Positions 6,664 to 16,158 are shown, numbered from the stretch's first letter. The stretch is 64,000 bases of DNA from Micromonospora sp. NBRC 110009 (GCF_030518795.1 NZ_CP130427.1:1054001-1118000); one strand, 5' to 3'. Made by a program: numbers and translations. Notes: generated by a model from the letters alone, not told the origin.

Positions 6664-8790
6664 TTACTTGTTGCCGGTGTTGGTCACCCGGAACGTGTAG
6701 TCCGCGTCCAGGTAGGTGAGGTCACCGGTGGGCAGGTTGGAGATCAGGACGGCGAAGTCGTCCTGGTTGCCGTTGGCGCACTTGGTCTGCAGGCCGCTGG
6801 CGGTGAACTGGTCGCCGGTGGACCGGTAGACCCAGTTGCCCGCGCCGTCGGTGGTCTCACCCGGCGAGGTGACGCCCGGCGTGAGGTCGCAGTGGCTGAC
6901 CACCTGGACCGTCCAGTTGTTGTCCTGCACGCCGCTAGTGAGGAACCAGTTGCCCGCCGCCGAGCTGAGGTTCGCCGCGGCGCCGTTGACCCGGACGTCG
7001 TCGACGAACCAGCCGGTGTCCATGTACGCGGCGTCCGTGGAGTACCGGAACCGCACGTCCGTCGCGCCGGCCGGCAGGTCGGCGGTGAGGTGGAGGTAGG
7101 CCGGGTCGTCCACGAAGTACCGCCCGCCGGAGGTGCCGGTCAGGCCGTTGCCCTCCTCGTTGTTGCCGTGCGGGTCGTCGTTGGTGGTGACGACCTGACC
7201 GGCGTCGTTGCGCACCGGCACCGTCACCCAGTTGCCGTTGACCAGGGCCTCGACGAAGCCGTAGTCCCAGCCCTCCTCGATGAAGTACCAGCCCCAGAAG
7301 TCGAGCGAGGTGACCGCGCCGGAGGTGTCGACGTCGAGGACGTTGTCGTCCTGGCTCTCGTACCCGGCGTACCAGTGGGTGGTGCCGGTGTGCGGCGCGA
7401 TCACCGTCTCGTCGTCGCCGTCAAAGGCCAGCGCGACGGTCGGGCCGGGGTTGCGGAACCGCTCGACCGACATGCCGAACGGCACGGCGGTGGTGTCCTG
7501 GCGGTTCTTCAGCCGCGCCCACTTGGCCTCCGGGGTGGCGCCCTGGTAGCTGCCCCGGCCGCCCCAGAAGACGTCGTCGGCGATGTCGATGGTCCAGGAC
7601 GTGTCCGCCGGGTCGCCGAAGTTGAACGCCTTGATGTCGTAGATCGGCGAGTCCTCGTCGTCCAGGTAGACCGCCACCGACCAGTCCCGGAACAGGTCGG
7701 CCGCGCTGCGCAGGTGTGCGCCGGTCGCCGCGTTGAAGTCGTCGATGGCGTTCTGCACGCCGGCCATGCCGTCCGCCTGCTCCTCGAAGATCTTCTTGAT
7801 GAGCAGGTCACCGGCCTTGCCGTCGTACTGCTTGTCGGGGGTGTAGGTGCCGTCGCCGTTGCCGCCGGCCTGCTCCCACAGGTACTGGAAGTAGGTGAAC
7901 GAGGCACCGTAGTTGGCCAGGGTGCTGCCCCATCGGGTCAGCGAGGTCTCCTCGTAGAAGACCTGCTCGTTGCTCAGGTGCGAGCCGCCGGCGTCCAGCC
8001 CGTTGAGGAAGATGGCGAAGTCCGCCAGGCCCTCGTCCACCCAGGACAGCTCGCCCGGGTCGCTGTAGTTGTGCAGCAGGTGCTGCAGCTCGTGGGCGAC
8101 GGTGCCCTCGTACAGCTCGGGGCGGTCGTTGGCCGGGTTGGCGTCGCGCCACGGCGAGTCGTTCGGCCCGACCCGGTTGGCCCAGTCCAAGGCGTCGACC
8201 ACGATGACGTTCATGCCGTTGCTGTCGATGAAGTCCGGCGCGAAGTACCCGGCCGTGTACGACGTCTGCGCGCAGTCGTAGTAGGCGTCGTCCTGGATGT
8301 TGTAGAGGAGCATGACCAGCGAGTCGCTGGCCGGCTCGTCCGGGTCGGCCGCGTCCATCGGGCCGAAGTGCTCCTCGTCCACGGCGACGATCTGGTTGGC
8401 GAGCTTGTTGCCGACGTAGTTGATTTCCGCCTGGGTGAGGGTGAACTGCGCCGCCGTGGCGGTGGCGCAGGGCTTGAACCCGTCGCCCGGGTTGTGGTCG
8501 AACTGCGGGTCGAGGCTGGCCACGCCGGCTGGCGCGGTGCCGTCGAGCGGGGTGCCCTTCGGGACGTAGATGTAGACCGGGGTGCCGTCCGGGGTGGTGT
8601 TGGCGTAGACCCGGGTGAAGTCCTGGTTGTAGGTGCCGCCCGCCGCGCTGTCGTTGATCGGCAGCGTGATGGTCGGCTCGCCGGGAAGGTTCTCGTGATC
8701 ATTGGCCTGGGCCGGGGCCGAGACCGTGAAGGCGAGCGCCGTCACGCCCGCCACCGCGGCCGCGATCCGGCTCGGTCGTCTCATTCGCAC
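6664..8790 (-). CDS. Secreted M6-like (immune inhibitor A type) metalloprotease
   Basis: The product has 708 residues from a GTG with AGGAGG 7 bases upstream; an ATG two codons later is less well placed. A Sec signal peptide covers about 1-29. The catalytic zinc motif HELQH is at 233-237, followed by SWVDEGLADF with a candidate third ligand Glu253, as in metzincin-like and immune-inhibitor-A-like peptidases. About residues 480-640 form a beta-rich accessory domain with FWGWYFIEEGWDYGFVE and a terminal GWFVDDVRVNG segment. It should be exported and degrade proteins outside the cell. A paralogue lies at 54478-56691. Exact peptidase family assignment needs a profile search. Confidence 0.82.
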   Translation of the reverse strand: MRMRRPSRIAAAVAGVTALAFTVSAPAQANDHENLPGEPTITLPINDSAAGGTYNQDFTRVYANTTPDGTPVYIYVPKGTPLDGTAPAGVASLDPQFDHNPGDGFKPCATATAAQFTLTQAEINYVGNKLANQIVAVDEEHFGPMDAADPDEPASDSLVMLLYNIQDDAYYDCAQTSYTAGYFAPDFIDSNGMNVIVVDALDWANRVGPNDSPWRDANPANDRPELYEGTVAHELQHLLHNYSDPGELSWVDEGLADFAIFLNGLDAGGSHLSNEQVFYEETSLTRWGSTLANYGASFTYFQYLWEQAGGNGDGTYTPDKQYDGKAGDLLIKKIFEEQADGMAGVQNAIDDFNAATGAHLRSAADLFRDWSVAVYLDDEDSPIYDIKAFNFGDPADTSWTIDIADDVFWGGRGSYQGATPEAKWARLKNRQDTTAVPFGMSVERFRNPGPTVALAFDGDDETVIAPHTGTTHWYAGYESQDDNVLDVDTSGAVTSLDFWGWYFIEEGWDYGFVEALVNGNWVTVPVRNDAGQVVTTNDDPHGNNEEGNGLTGTSGGRYFVDDPAYLHLTADLPAGATDVRFRYSTDAAYMDTGWFVDDVRVNGAAANLSSAAGNWFLTSGVQDNNWTVQVVSHCDLTPGVTSPGETTDGAGNWVYRSTGDQFTASGLQTKCANGNQDDFAVLISNLPTGDLTYLDADYTFRVTNTGNK

Positions 8791-9113
8791 GCGGATGCCT
8801 CCTGCCGATGAGGCGGTGATCAGCTCCGGCCACCGCCGTCGGGTTGCCCGTCTGTCCCCTCAGGATGCTCGCGAAGGCAGCATCTGACCAGGGGATTGTT
8901 GTCTTCAGGCAACCACTTGCGACGTTCGTTGCGAAGCGGCTACAGGCCATATGTGCGGCACGAACGGTCGTCACGTACCGCCGTACGGACGACTACCGCG
9001 CACCGTCCGGCGGGCCAGGGGAGATTCCCGGACCGGCCGGGAGGACGCTCCCCTGCCACCCGGGAAACCGGTGCCGCACTCTTCCGAGCACGACACCTCG
9101 GAAGGAGAACGCG
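8791..9113. other. 323-base divergent intergenic region
   Basis: The region separates the M6-like protease from a membrane-protein gene and should hold both promoters. Visible elements are an imperfect hairpin with GATGCT/AGCATC arms at 8864-8884 and a repeated TTGCGA near 8926-8940. Neither can be assigned a role. No coding frame here is convincing. Confidence 0.3.
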
Positions 9114-9710
9114 ATGCGTACGTTGATCGAGAGGCTGGCCCGGGTCCCGCTGGGCGCGGTCGGGCTCGCCATCGCCCTCTGCTCGGCCATGGCGGCCGGA
9201 CACGTGCTGCTGGTACGGCACGTCCACGACACGGGCGGCCAGGAGTGGCCGCAGTGGGTGGCCCGGTTGACCATCGAGTCGTACTGGGGGCTACTGCCGC
9301 TGGCGTTCGTGGCGCTGTGGGCACGGCGGCGGCAGCGCACCGGCCGGCTGGGCCGAATCGGGGCTGCACTGCTGGCCGCCGGGCCGGTCGCCGCGCTGCT
9401 CATCGCCGTCGCCGCCGTGGCCTGGGGCGGCATCCTCCGCCGCGGCGACCTGCCCGCCTCGGTGATGTCGCTCGAACTGCTCTTCTACGTCATGATGCTC
9501 GGCGTGCTGGTCACCGGAATCGCCTTCCTGCTGGACGCGGGGGTCCGCTGGTGGGGTGCGGTCCTGATCGTCGGCCTGCTGGCGGACTTCGTCATGCCGC
9601 TGGCCCTGTCCGCCGTCTACGCCGTGTTCGGGATCCTGCTGATGGTCGCGGCGCTGCGCTCGGGCGGCGAGGCCGTCTCCGTCGAGCCCGCCGTCGAACC
9701 GGCTCACTGA
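9114..9710 (+). CDS. Membrane protein upstream of the two-component system
   Basis: The product has 198 residues from an ATG with GAAGGAGA 6 bases upstream. It has about five hydrophobic segments: one near 14-32, and others around 55-70, 85-108, 120-140 and 150-180. A periplasmic-facing loop HVHDTGGQEWPQWVARLTIE follows the first. No enzymatic motif is visible. It ends 12 bases before the sensor kinase gene and probably forms one transcription unit with it, so it may modulate the sensor; that is inference from position. Confidence 0.7.
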   Translation: MRTLIERLARVPLGAVGLAIALCSAMAAGHVLLVRHVHDTGGQEWPQWVARLTIESYWGLLPLAFVALWARRRQRTGRLGRIGAALLAAGPVAALLIAVAAVAWGGILRRGDLPASVMSLELLFYVMMLGVLVTGIAFLLDAGVRWWGAVLIVGLLADFVMPLALSAVYAVFGILLMVAALRSGGEAVSVEPAVEPAH

Positions 9711-9722
9711 GGGGGTAGGGGG

Positions 9723-11729
9723 ATGAGGGGAGCCGCGGTGACGGCGGGGGTGGGCGGCGTGCGGCGAGGAACGCGCGTGGCCGCCGGCACCGCGGTCCCC
9801 TCCGCCGTGGCCGCCATCGCCGGTGGCGCCCTGGTCGTCGTCGCCGGGCCGGGCGCCAACTGGACCCTGGCCAGCAACGTCACCCACAGCGTCCTACTCC
9901 TGGCGGCCGGCTGGTGGCTGCTGCGCAGCCGCGACGGCAGGCGGGTGGGCGGACTCCTCGTCGGTACCGGTGCCGCCGGGGCGGCCACCCTGCTCGCCGC
10001 CGGCTGGACCGCGCTCGGCTGGCCGGGATGGCAGGTGGCCGCGTGGCTGCAACTGTGGCTCTGGGCGCTGTTCGTCGTGCCACTGTTCACGGTGCTGCCG
10101 GCCATCTTCCCGGACGGTCGGCCACCGGCGCGGGCATGGCGCTGGGTGCCGTGGCTGGGCGCGGCCGCCACCGCGGTGACCCTCCTCGACGGCGCGCTCG
10201 GGCCCGGTCCGCTGCCGACCGGCGAGGCCGCGGCACCGGCCAACCCGATCGCGGTCAGCTTCTCCCCCGCGCTGGGCCTCGCCTCCGGCGGGGCCGTCGT
10301 CGTCGCCGTGCTGGCGGCGCTCGCCAGCCTCGCCGTGCGCTGGCGACACGGGAACCGGACGCAACGCCAGCAGCTCAAATTCGTCTGGTACGCGCTCGGG
10401 GTGGCCATCACCATCGAACTGGTGGGCGGGCTGATGCCGCGCCCGCTGGCCCAGGTCGGCTACTTCCTCATCCCGGTGCTGCTGGTCGGCGCGATCGCGC
10501 TGTCGGTCCGCCGCTACCGGCTCTACGACATCGACCCGTTCATCCGCCGCACGGTCGTCCTCGCGGTGCTCACCGCGCTGATCTTCGCCGTCTACCTGGC
10601 CGTCGTCTCGGCGCTCGGCACCGCCGTCGGTCCCGCGCCCGGGCTCGCGCTGATCGCGTCGGCGGTGGTGGCGGCGACGGCCGACCCGGTGCGCCGGCGG
10701 GTGCAGCGGGAGGCCACCCGCTGGCTGTTCGGGCAACGCGAGGAACCGCTGGAGGCGCTGGCGGCCCTGCGGGAACAGTTGCGCGCCGTCGCCGATCCCT
10801 CGGAGCTGCCGGCGACCACCGCCACCGTGGTGGCCCGTGCGCTGCGGGCCCCGTACGTGTCGGTCCGGCTGCTCACCGAGGGCGTGCACGAGGAGGTGGC
10901 CCGGGTCGGCGGGCCGGCCGGCGAGCCGTCGGTGGAGGTACCGCTGGAGTGGCGCGGCGAGCTGGTCGGCACGCTGACCGTGGGGCCCCGGGTGCCGGGT
11001 GAGGCGTACTCCCGGGCTGACCTGGCATTGCTGGCCGAGCTGGCGCACGGGATCGGGTCGGCGCTGCACGCCGTCCGCCTCGCGACCGAGCTGCGGGTGG
11101 CTCAGGAGCGGGCGGTGCACGCGCGGGCGGACGAGCGGCGCCGGCTGCGGCACGACCTGCACGACGGCCTGGGACCGCTGCTCTCCGGCATCGGGCTCGC
11201 GCTCGACGGGGTACGCCGGACCACCGCGATGGACGATCAGCTCGCCGGCGAGCTGCGACTCATCTCCGGGCAGGTTCGTTCCGCGGCCACCGCGGTCCGC
11301 CGCATCATCGACGCCATGCAACCGGCGGCCGTGGCCGACCTCGGGCTGGTCCAGGCGGTCGCCGAGCATCTCGACCGCTGCGCGCCCCTGCCCGGGGCAC
11401 CCTCCTTCCGGTACGTCCACCGGGGTGTGCCGGATGCCGACGTGCCCGCCGTCTCGGAGGCGGCGTACCTGGTGGTGCTGGAGGCGGTGGCGAACGTACT
11501 GCGGCACGCGGAGGCGGCCGCCTGTACGGTCACCCTCACTGGCGGAGCGCGACTGACCGTGCAGGTCGACGACGACGGCCGGGGCATCGGCGACCGGTAC
11601 ATCGCCGGGGTCGGTACCGGATCGATGCGGCGGCGGGTACGGGAGTTGGGCGGCCAGTTCGAGCTGGGTCCCCGCCCGGGTGGCGGTACCCGGGTGCGGG
11701 CGGTGCTGCCGGTTGGGGGAAACCGATGA
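9723..11729 (+). CDS. NarL-type sensor histidine kinase
   Basis: The product has 668 residues from an ATG preceded by a G-rich ribosome site. A long membrane part (about 15-320) has eight or more hydrophobic segments. A GAF-like stretch follows (about 345-450). The HisKA_3 dimerisation box contains RRLRHDLHDGLGP with the phospho-acceptor His near residue 477. The HATPase domain shows an N-box NVLRHAEAA near 589, a G-box DDDGRGIG near 617 and GTGSMRRRV near 633. It phosphorylates the response regulator whose start overlaps its stop in an ATGA. The signal is unknown; the large membrane domain suggests sensing within or near the membrane. Confidence 0.9.
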   Translation: MRGAAVTAGVGGVRRGTRVAAGTAVPSAVAAIAGGALVVVAGPGANWTLASNVTHSVLLLAAGWWLLRSRDGRRVGGLLVGTGAAGAATLLAAGWTALGWPGWQVAAWLQLWLWALFVVPLFTVLPAIFPDGRPPARAWRWVPWLGAAATAVTLLDGALGPGPLPTGEAAAPANPIAVSFSPALGLASGGAVVVAVLAALASLAVRWRHGNRTQRQQLKFVWYALGVAITIELVGGLMPRPLAQVGYFLIPVLLVGAIALSVRRYRLYDIDPFIRRTVVLAVLTALIFAVYLAVVSALGTAVGPAPGLALIASAVVAATADPVRRRVQREATRWLFGQREEPLEALAALREQLRAVADPSELPATTATVVARALRAPYVSVRLLTEGVHEEVARVGGPAGEPSVEVPLEWRGELVGTLTVGPRVPGEAYSRADLALLAELAHGIGSALHAVRLATELRVAQERAVHARADERRRLRHDLHDGLGPLLSGIGLALDGVRRTTAMDDQLAGELRLISGQVRSAATAVRRIIDAMQPAAVADLGLVQAVAEHLDRCAPLPGAPSFRYVHRGVPDADVPAVSEAAYLVVLEAVANVLRHAEAAACTVTLTGGARLTVQVDDDGRGIGDRYIAGVGTGSMRRRVRELGGQFELGPRPGGGTRVRAVLPVGGNR

Positions 11730-12370
11730 GTTCCCTGCGAGTGGTGATCGCCGACGACCATCATGTGTTCCGGATGGGACTGCACCGGCTGCTCGACAGC
11801 GTGCCGGGGATCATCGTGGTGGCGGAGGCGGCGGACACCGCCGGGGCGGTCGCGGCCGTGCGGGAGCATGACCCGGACGTGGCGATCATCGACCTGCACA
11901 TGCCCGGCGGGGGCGGTGTCGACGCCACGGAGGAGATCCGCGGGCAGGGCCTGCGGACCCGGGTGCTGGTCCTCACCATGCACTCCGACCATGCCATGGT
12001 GCGTCAGGCGATCCGGGCCGGCGCGCGGGGCTATCTGTTGAAGGACGCCGAGCCGGACGAGATCATCGGCGCGGTCCGGGCCGTGCACGCGGACCAGGCG
12101 ATCTTCGACGCCGGGGTGGCGGACGGGATGCTCGTGGCGCTCGGCGAAGCCGGCCCCACCAGCCCGTTTCCGCAGCTCACCGAGCGGGAGCTCGACATCC
12201 TGGCGCGGATGTCCGCGGGTCAGTCCAACCAGGCCATCGCGGCCCGGATCGGGATCAGCCTGAAGACGGTGCAGAACCACGTCTCGAACGTCCTGCTCAA
12301 GCTCGGCGTGGCCGACCGGGCGCAGGCGGTGGCGAAGGCACGGGACGCGGGCGTGCATCGTCGGGGTTGA
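11726..12370 (+). CDS. NarL/LuxR-family response regulator
   Basis: The product has 214 residues. The receiver domain has the acidic pair Asp10-Asp11, phospho-acceptor Asp56 in AIIDLHMPGG and the conserved Lys near 112 in YLLKDA. A LuxR-type helix-turn-helix occupies about 150-205 (LTERELDILARMSAGQSNQA ... NHVSNVLLKL). It overlaps the kinase stop by four bases, so the two are co-translated. Targets are unknown; the ParA-like gene begins 72 bases after its stop and may be in the same unit. Confidence 0.92.
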   Translation: MSSLRVVIADDHHVFRMGLHRLLDSVPGIIVVAEAADTAGAVAAVREHDPDVAIIDLHMPGGGGVDATEEIRGQGLRTRVLVLTMHSDHAMVRQAIRAGARGYLLKDAEPDEIIGAVRAVHADQAIFDAGVADGMLVALGEAGPTSPFPQLTERELDILARMSAGQSNQAIAARIGISLKTVQNHVSNVLLKLGVADRAQAVAKARDAGVHRRG

Positions 12371-12441
12371 CCACCCCGACGCCGGTCCCGGGCGGCCCAC
12401 CCGTCCGGGTTACCGCTACCGTTCCCGGTCGGGGAGGTGCC

Positions 12442-13458
12442 GTGTACGTCGTATCGGTGATCAACTACAAGGGCGGGGTGGGCAAGACCACCATGACCGC
12501 CAACCTCGGGGCCGAGCTGGCCAACCGGGGGATGAAGGTGCTGCTGATCGACCTCGATCCGCAGGCCAGCCTGACGTTCAGCTTCTACGAGCCGGACGAC
12601 TGGCGGGACCGGCTGCGCGACGAGCGCACGGTCAAGCGCTGGTACGACGGCCTGCGCGGGGACACCGAGAAGACCACCCTCGGCGAGCTGGTGGTCTCCC
12701 CCGGCCCGGCGAACGCGCAGCTCAAGGGGGCGGGCCGGCTCGACCTGATCGCGTCGCACCTCCAGCTCGTCGACATCGACCTGGCGCTGGCCCGGGGCGT
12801 GGCCGACGGCGACGAGTACGACGCCGAACTCTTCCGGGTGCGCGGCTCGCTCGACCAGGGGCTGCACGACCCGGCGCTGGACCCGTACGACCTGGTGCTC
12901 ATCGACTGCCCGCCGAACTTCAACGTGGTCACCCAGTCGGCGATCATCGCGAGCGATCACCTGCTCATCCCGGCGAAGGCCGACTACCTGTCCACCCTCG
13001 GCATCGACTACCTGCACGCCAACGTGCGGGAGCTGGTCGACCGGTACAACGCCGACTCGCGCCGGTTCGCGAAGATCCGCCGCCACCACAAGGTGGCCCC
13101 GGGCATCGCCGGCGTGGTGTTCACCATGGTGCAGGTGATGGCGCAGCGGCCGGTCGCCGCCCATCAGGGCTACCTGGATCAGGTGCGGGCGCTCGGCGTG
13201 CCGGTCTTCCCGACCGTGCTGCGGGAGAACGTGACCCTGTTCGCCACGAACACTCCCCGCGGGGTGCCGGTGGTGCTGCGGGACCGGGTGACCGCGCCGG
13301 CGGTCCGCGAAGAGCTGCGCCAGATCACCACCGACTTCCTGGCCGCCCTCCAGCCGGATTCGACGCCGAAGTCCCCCGCCCCCGTCACCCCGCCCGGGGC
13401 CGGAGCCGGATCCGAGGCCGAGGCAACGGCAACGGCCACCGCCGGGGTTGACGCATGA
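12442..13458 (+). CDS. ParA-family (Soj/MinD-type) ATPase
   Basis: The product has 338 residues from a GTG with GGGGAGG 4 bases upstream; a TTG 25 codons earlier would overlap the response regulator and is unlikely. The deviant Walker A motif KGGVGKTT is at residues 10-17. Walker A' ([13 protein letters not shown]) and Walker B ([12 protein letters not shown]) follow. The last 35 residues are Pro/Ala/Thr-rich and disordered. ParA ATPases position cargo such as plasmids, chromosomes or protein complexes on the nucleoid or membrane. No ParB gene is adjacent; the next gene, overlapping by ATGA, is the likely partner. Confidence 0.88.
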   Translation: MYVVSVINYKGGVGKTTMTANLGAELANRGMKVLLIDLDPQASLTFSFYEPDDWRDRLRDERTVKRWYDGLRGDTEKTTLGELVVSPGPANAQLKGAGRLDLIASHLQLVDIDLALARGVADGDEYDAELFRVRGSLDQGLHDPALDPYDLVLIDCPPNFNVVTQSAIIASDHLLIPAKADYLSTLGIDYLHANVRELVDRYNADSRRFAKIRRHHKVAPGIAGVVFTMVQVMAQRPVAAHQGYLDQVRALGVPVFPTVLRENVTLFATNTPRGVPVVLRDRVTAPAVREELRQITTDFLAALQPDSTPKSPAPVTPPGAGAGSEAEATATATAGVDA

Positions 13459-13943
13459 CCGAACCGACGCGGGCGGTGCTGGCCAGGGTGGCCGAGTTCC
13501 TGGCCGGCCTCTCCGCCGCCGAGGTGGCCGCCCTGGCCGAGGGACGCGCCCGGCTGGCCGTGCTGCCCGCCGCCGACGCTCCGGCACCGGCCGTCGCCGG
13601 GGACGGCGGCGCCCCGCCCGGCCGGGCCGCCGCCCCGCACGGTGACGTCATGTCGGGACCGGGCACCGCCGGGCCCGGTTCGACCGGTGGCGTCCGGCCC
13701 GTCGCCAGGTCATCACCGTCCGGAGTGGATGTCGGGCGGGCGCACGCCGCACTGGCCGCCATGTCGCGGCGCGACGACGGTACGGCGTACCTGTCGTCGT
13801 GGACGGCGCGGGACTTGCGGGCCCTCGCCGCCCGGGCGGGGCTGCGCGGAGTGGCCGGGCTGCGGAAGATGGAGTTGGTCGAACGGATCGTCGACCGCAC
13901 CATCGGCTTCCGGCTCGACTCCACCGCCATCCGCCGACGCTGA
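13455..13943 (+). CDS. Small SAP/Rho_N-like protein, partner of the ParA-like ATPase
   Basis: The product has 162 residues and overlaps the ParA stop by four bases (ATGA). An N-terminal helical segment (about 4-37) is followed by a Pro/Gly/Ala-rich linker (about 40-90). The C-terminal domain (about 92-158) contains YLSSWTARDLRALAARAGLR and GLRKMELVERIVDRTIG, which looks like a SAP or Rho_N helix-extended-loop-helix fold that binds nucleic acid. The coupled arrangement suggests it is the DNA-binding adaptor or cargo of the ParA-like protein. This is inference; no centromere-like repeats are evident nearby. Confidence 0.65.
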   Translation: MTEPTRAVLARVAEFLAGLSAAEVAALAEGRARLAVLPAADAPAPAVAGDGGAPPGRAAAPHGDVMSGPGTAGPGSTGGVRPVARSSPSGVDVGRAHAALAAMSRRDDGTAYLSSWTARDLRALAARAGLRGVAGLRKMELVERIVDRTIGFRLDSTAIRRR

Positions 13944-13979
13944 GGCGCGACGCTTCGGCGCAGCGACCCGGGAGATCCC

Positions 13980-14579
13980 ATGCCGCCGTCCCGTCTCGCG
14001 GTACGCGTCGTCGCCCCGGCCCTGGCCGGCGCGCTGCTGGTGGGCGCCGCGTCCGGATGCGGTGTCACCAGCGACCGGGTCGAGGCGCGGCTGCTCGACG
14101 GGCAGCTCAGCCTCCGCTTCGAACGGACCTGCCCGGTGGGCATGCTGACACTGATCGACCCGGCGCGCCGACCGGCGGCAGCGACGGGCGCGCCGTCGGT
14201 GGCGTCGACGGGGACGGCCAGCGTCGAACCCAGCGTGTCCCCAGGCTGGGAGGCGGAACCGGAGGTCTGGTGGCAGATCCGGACCCCCAACGTCAATGAC
14301 GACGTCGACCTCAGGTCGGTCGTCGTCGGCGAACCGGCCGACGGCTTCGAGGAAGTGGTGGACCGGACCGAGGGCGAACTCCCGCAACGCCTGAACCTCC
14401 GGCTGAACAATGCCTACCTGTTCGACGCCGACATCGACGTCACCGAGGTTGCCGACGGCCAGCCGCACCACCTATCGGCTCCACCAGGTCTGGGCGGAAC
14501 TCTGGCCCGCGGACCGCTGCTGACCCAGCCGGACGCCGTCGAGGGCTCTAGGCTGGGTGGTCGAGGGACGTCGAGGTGA
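13980..14579 (+). CDS. Putative lipoprotein
   Basis: The product has 199 residues from an ATG with GGGAGA 4 bases upstream. A signal peptide ends with the lipobox-like GAASGC. The mature region has a Thr/Ser/Pro linker, then a beta-rich segment (VWWQIRTPN ... NLRLNNAYLFDADIDV). I do not recognise the family. It follows the ParA operon by 36 bases and could be co-transcribed. Its last codons overlap the ribosome site of the DUF1697 gene. Confidence 0.65.
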   Translation: MPPSRLAVRVVAPALAGALLVGAASGCGVTSDRVEARLLDGQLSLRFERTCPVGMLTLIDPARRPAAATGAPSVASTGTASVEPSVSPGWEAEPEVWWQIRTPNVNDDVDLRSVVVGEPADGFEEVVDRTEGELPQRLNLRLNNAYLFDADIDVTEVADGQPHHLSAPPGLGGTLARGPLLTQPDAVEGSRLGGRGTSR

Positions 14580-14590
14580 GGAGGCCCGAG

Positions 14591-15130
14591 ATGGCCCGCT
14601 ACGCCGCCCTGCTGCGAGGCGTCAACGTCGGCACCACCCGGCTGGCGATGACCGACCTGCGCCGCCTCGTCGAGGACCTCGGCCACGAGAACGTGAAGAC
14701 GTACCTGCAGAGCGGCAACGTGGTCTTCACCAGCCCGCCGACGAAGGACGAGATCCTGGCCGAGGGCATTGCGCGGAAGCTCACCGACGAGCTGGGCCTG
14801 CGCGTGCCGGTGCTGGTCCGCGGCGGCGGTGAGCTGGCGGCGATCGCCGACGCCAGCCCGTACGCCGGGAAGCAGGACGACCAGACCCGCGTGCTGGTGG
14901 CCTTCCTGTCGGCCAAGCCCACCGCCGCCCGGGTCAAGGACCTGGCCGTGCCGCCCGGCGAGAACATCGAGTACGAGGTGATCGGCCGGGAGATCCACCT
15001 GCATTTCCCGGACGGCGGGTACGGGCGGACCAAGTTCACCAACGCGTACCTGGAGAAGAAGCTGGGCGTGGTGGCCACGACCCGCAACTGGAAGTCCGTG
15101 CTGGCGCTGCGCGACCTGACCGCCGCCTGA
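14591..15130 (+). CDS. DUF1697 family protein
   Basis: The product has 179 residues from an ATG with GAGGAGG 7 bases upstream. The N-terminus RYAALLRGVNVGT is diagnostic for the DUF1697 family, followed by LEDLGHENVKTYLQSGNVVF-like segments. Function in the family is unknown. It is followed immediately by a bidirectional terminator. Confidence 0.88.
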   Translation: MARYAALLRGVNVGTTRLAMTDLRRLVEDLGHENVKTYLQSGNVVFTSPPTKDEILAEGIARKLTDELGLRVPVLVRGGGELAAIADASPYAGKQDDQTRVLVAFLSAKPTAARVKDLAVPPGENIEYEVIGREIHLHFPDGGYGRTKFTNAYLEKKLGVVATTRNWKSVLALRDLTAA

Positions 15131-15159
15131 GCGGAGGGGCTGGCCGGCCCCTCCGCTCA
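15128..15159. terminator. Bidirectional terminator hairpin
   Basis: A perfect 13-bp stem (15128-15140 with 15147-15159) with a 6-base loop starts at the stop codon of the DUF1697 gene. It lies between two convergent genes and can serve both. Confidence 0.8.
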
Positions 15160-15165
15160 GGCGCG

Positions 15166-16158
15166 TCAGAAGCGGTACGCGGTGTGGTACTCGGGCACCA
15201 GCACCCGGCTGCGCGGCGACACCCGGCGCACCTCGGCGATCAGGGCGTCGAGGCGCTTGCGGTCGCTCTCCGCCACGGTCGGCGGGTTGGTCAGCGGGGT
15301 CTCGAAGTTGTCCCAGTGCACCGGCACCACGACCTTCGGAAAGTCCAGCGCGGCCATCAGCCGGGGCACGTAGTCGGCGGTGGCGGTGGTGGCGGCGGAG
15401 GCCACCATCGCCACGTCGGGGGCCAGCCCGGCCAGGTTGCGCTCGTTCAGGTCGCTCGCCCCCATGAAGAACACCGACGGCCCGCCGGCCACCCGGATCT
15501 GGTACGCCAGGGTGTCCCCCTCGGGCAGGTCGGAGATCTTCTCCGGCTTCGGCGGCGGGCTGACCCGTACGCCGGGGAAGGCCATCGACCAGGCGGCGTT
15601 GCGGCTGTGCAGGGAGCTGACCACTTCGACGGTGTAGTCGCCGAAGTCGAGCACCTCGCCGCCCTTGACCGGGGCGAGCCGGCCGGCCGGCAGCCCGTAC
15701 GCCAGCCCCAGGTGGTAGGCGGTCAGCGTGCCGATCACGCGGGCGCCGGTCCGGCCGGCGAGGTACGGCACGTCGTTGAAGTGGTCCCAGTGGGTGTGCG
15801 TGACCAGGATGGTCTCCGCCCGGTCGACCAGCGGGTCGATGACGTCGGTGTGCACCGTCAGCGGGGTGTCGGCGTTGAACGCGCCACGGAACAGGCCGGT
15901 GTCGTAGCGGCTCAGGTACGGGTCGACCAGCACGCTCCGGTCGCCGAGGTCGATGCGCCAGCCGGACGTACCCCACCAGCGGAAGCTGACCGCGCCGGAG
16001 CGGCGGGTCCCGGCGGCGGCGACCGGCGCGGTGGCCGCCGCCGGGGCGGCCTGGGCGGGTGCGGCCGGCGCGCCGGCGCCGAGGCCGGCGGCCGCGGCGG
16101 TGCCGACGGCGGCGTCGCGCAGGAAGCGGCGGCGGCCGTACGGGTGGTTGTCGAGCAT
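15166..16158 (-). CDS. Tat-exported metallo-beta-lactamase-fold hydrolase
   Basis: The product has 330 residues. The N-terminus GRRRFLRDAA is a twin-arginine signal, followed by an Ala-rich hydrophobic core and linker to about residue 50. The metal-binding HxHxDH motif is THTHWDHF with His121, His123, Asp125 and His126; further candidate ligands occur at SSLHSRN and in VVPVHWDNF. The core resembles UlaG/YtnP-type or NAPE-PLD-like hydrolases of the superfamily. It would fold in the cytoplasm with its metals and be exported. Substrate is unknown. Confidence 0.85.
   Translation of the reverse strand: MLDNHPYGRRRFLRDAAVGTAAAAGLGAGAPAAPAQAAPAAATAPVAAAGTRRSGAVSFRWWGTSGWRIDLGDRSVLVDPYLSRYDTGLFRGAFNADTPLTVHTDVIDPLVDRAETILVTHTHWDHFNDVPYLAGRTGARVIGTLTAYHLGLAYGLPAGRLAPVKGGEVLDFGDYTVEVVSSLHSRNAAWSMAFPGVRVSPPPKPEKISDLPEGDTLAYQIRVAGGPSVFFMGASDLNERNLAGLAPDVAMVASAATTATADYVPRLMAALDFPKVVVPVHWDNFETPLTNPPTVAESDRKRLDALIAEVRRVSPRSRVLVPEYHTAYRF

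Noticed and set aside
6892..8811. Long plus-strand frame opposite the M6-like protease
   Set aside because: It is Val/Gly/Arg/Asp-rich antisense of a gene with signal peptide, zinc motif and terminator.
9894..11507. Long open frame on the minus strand opposite the histidine kinase
   Set aside because: It is rich in Arg, Pro, Gly and His with no recognisable fold and mirrors a well-supported kinase gene; high GC keeps such frames open.
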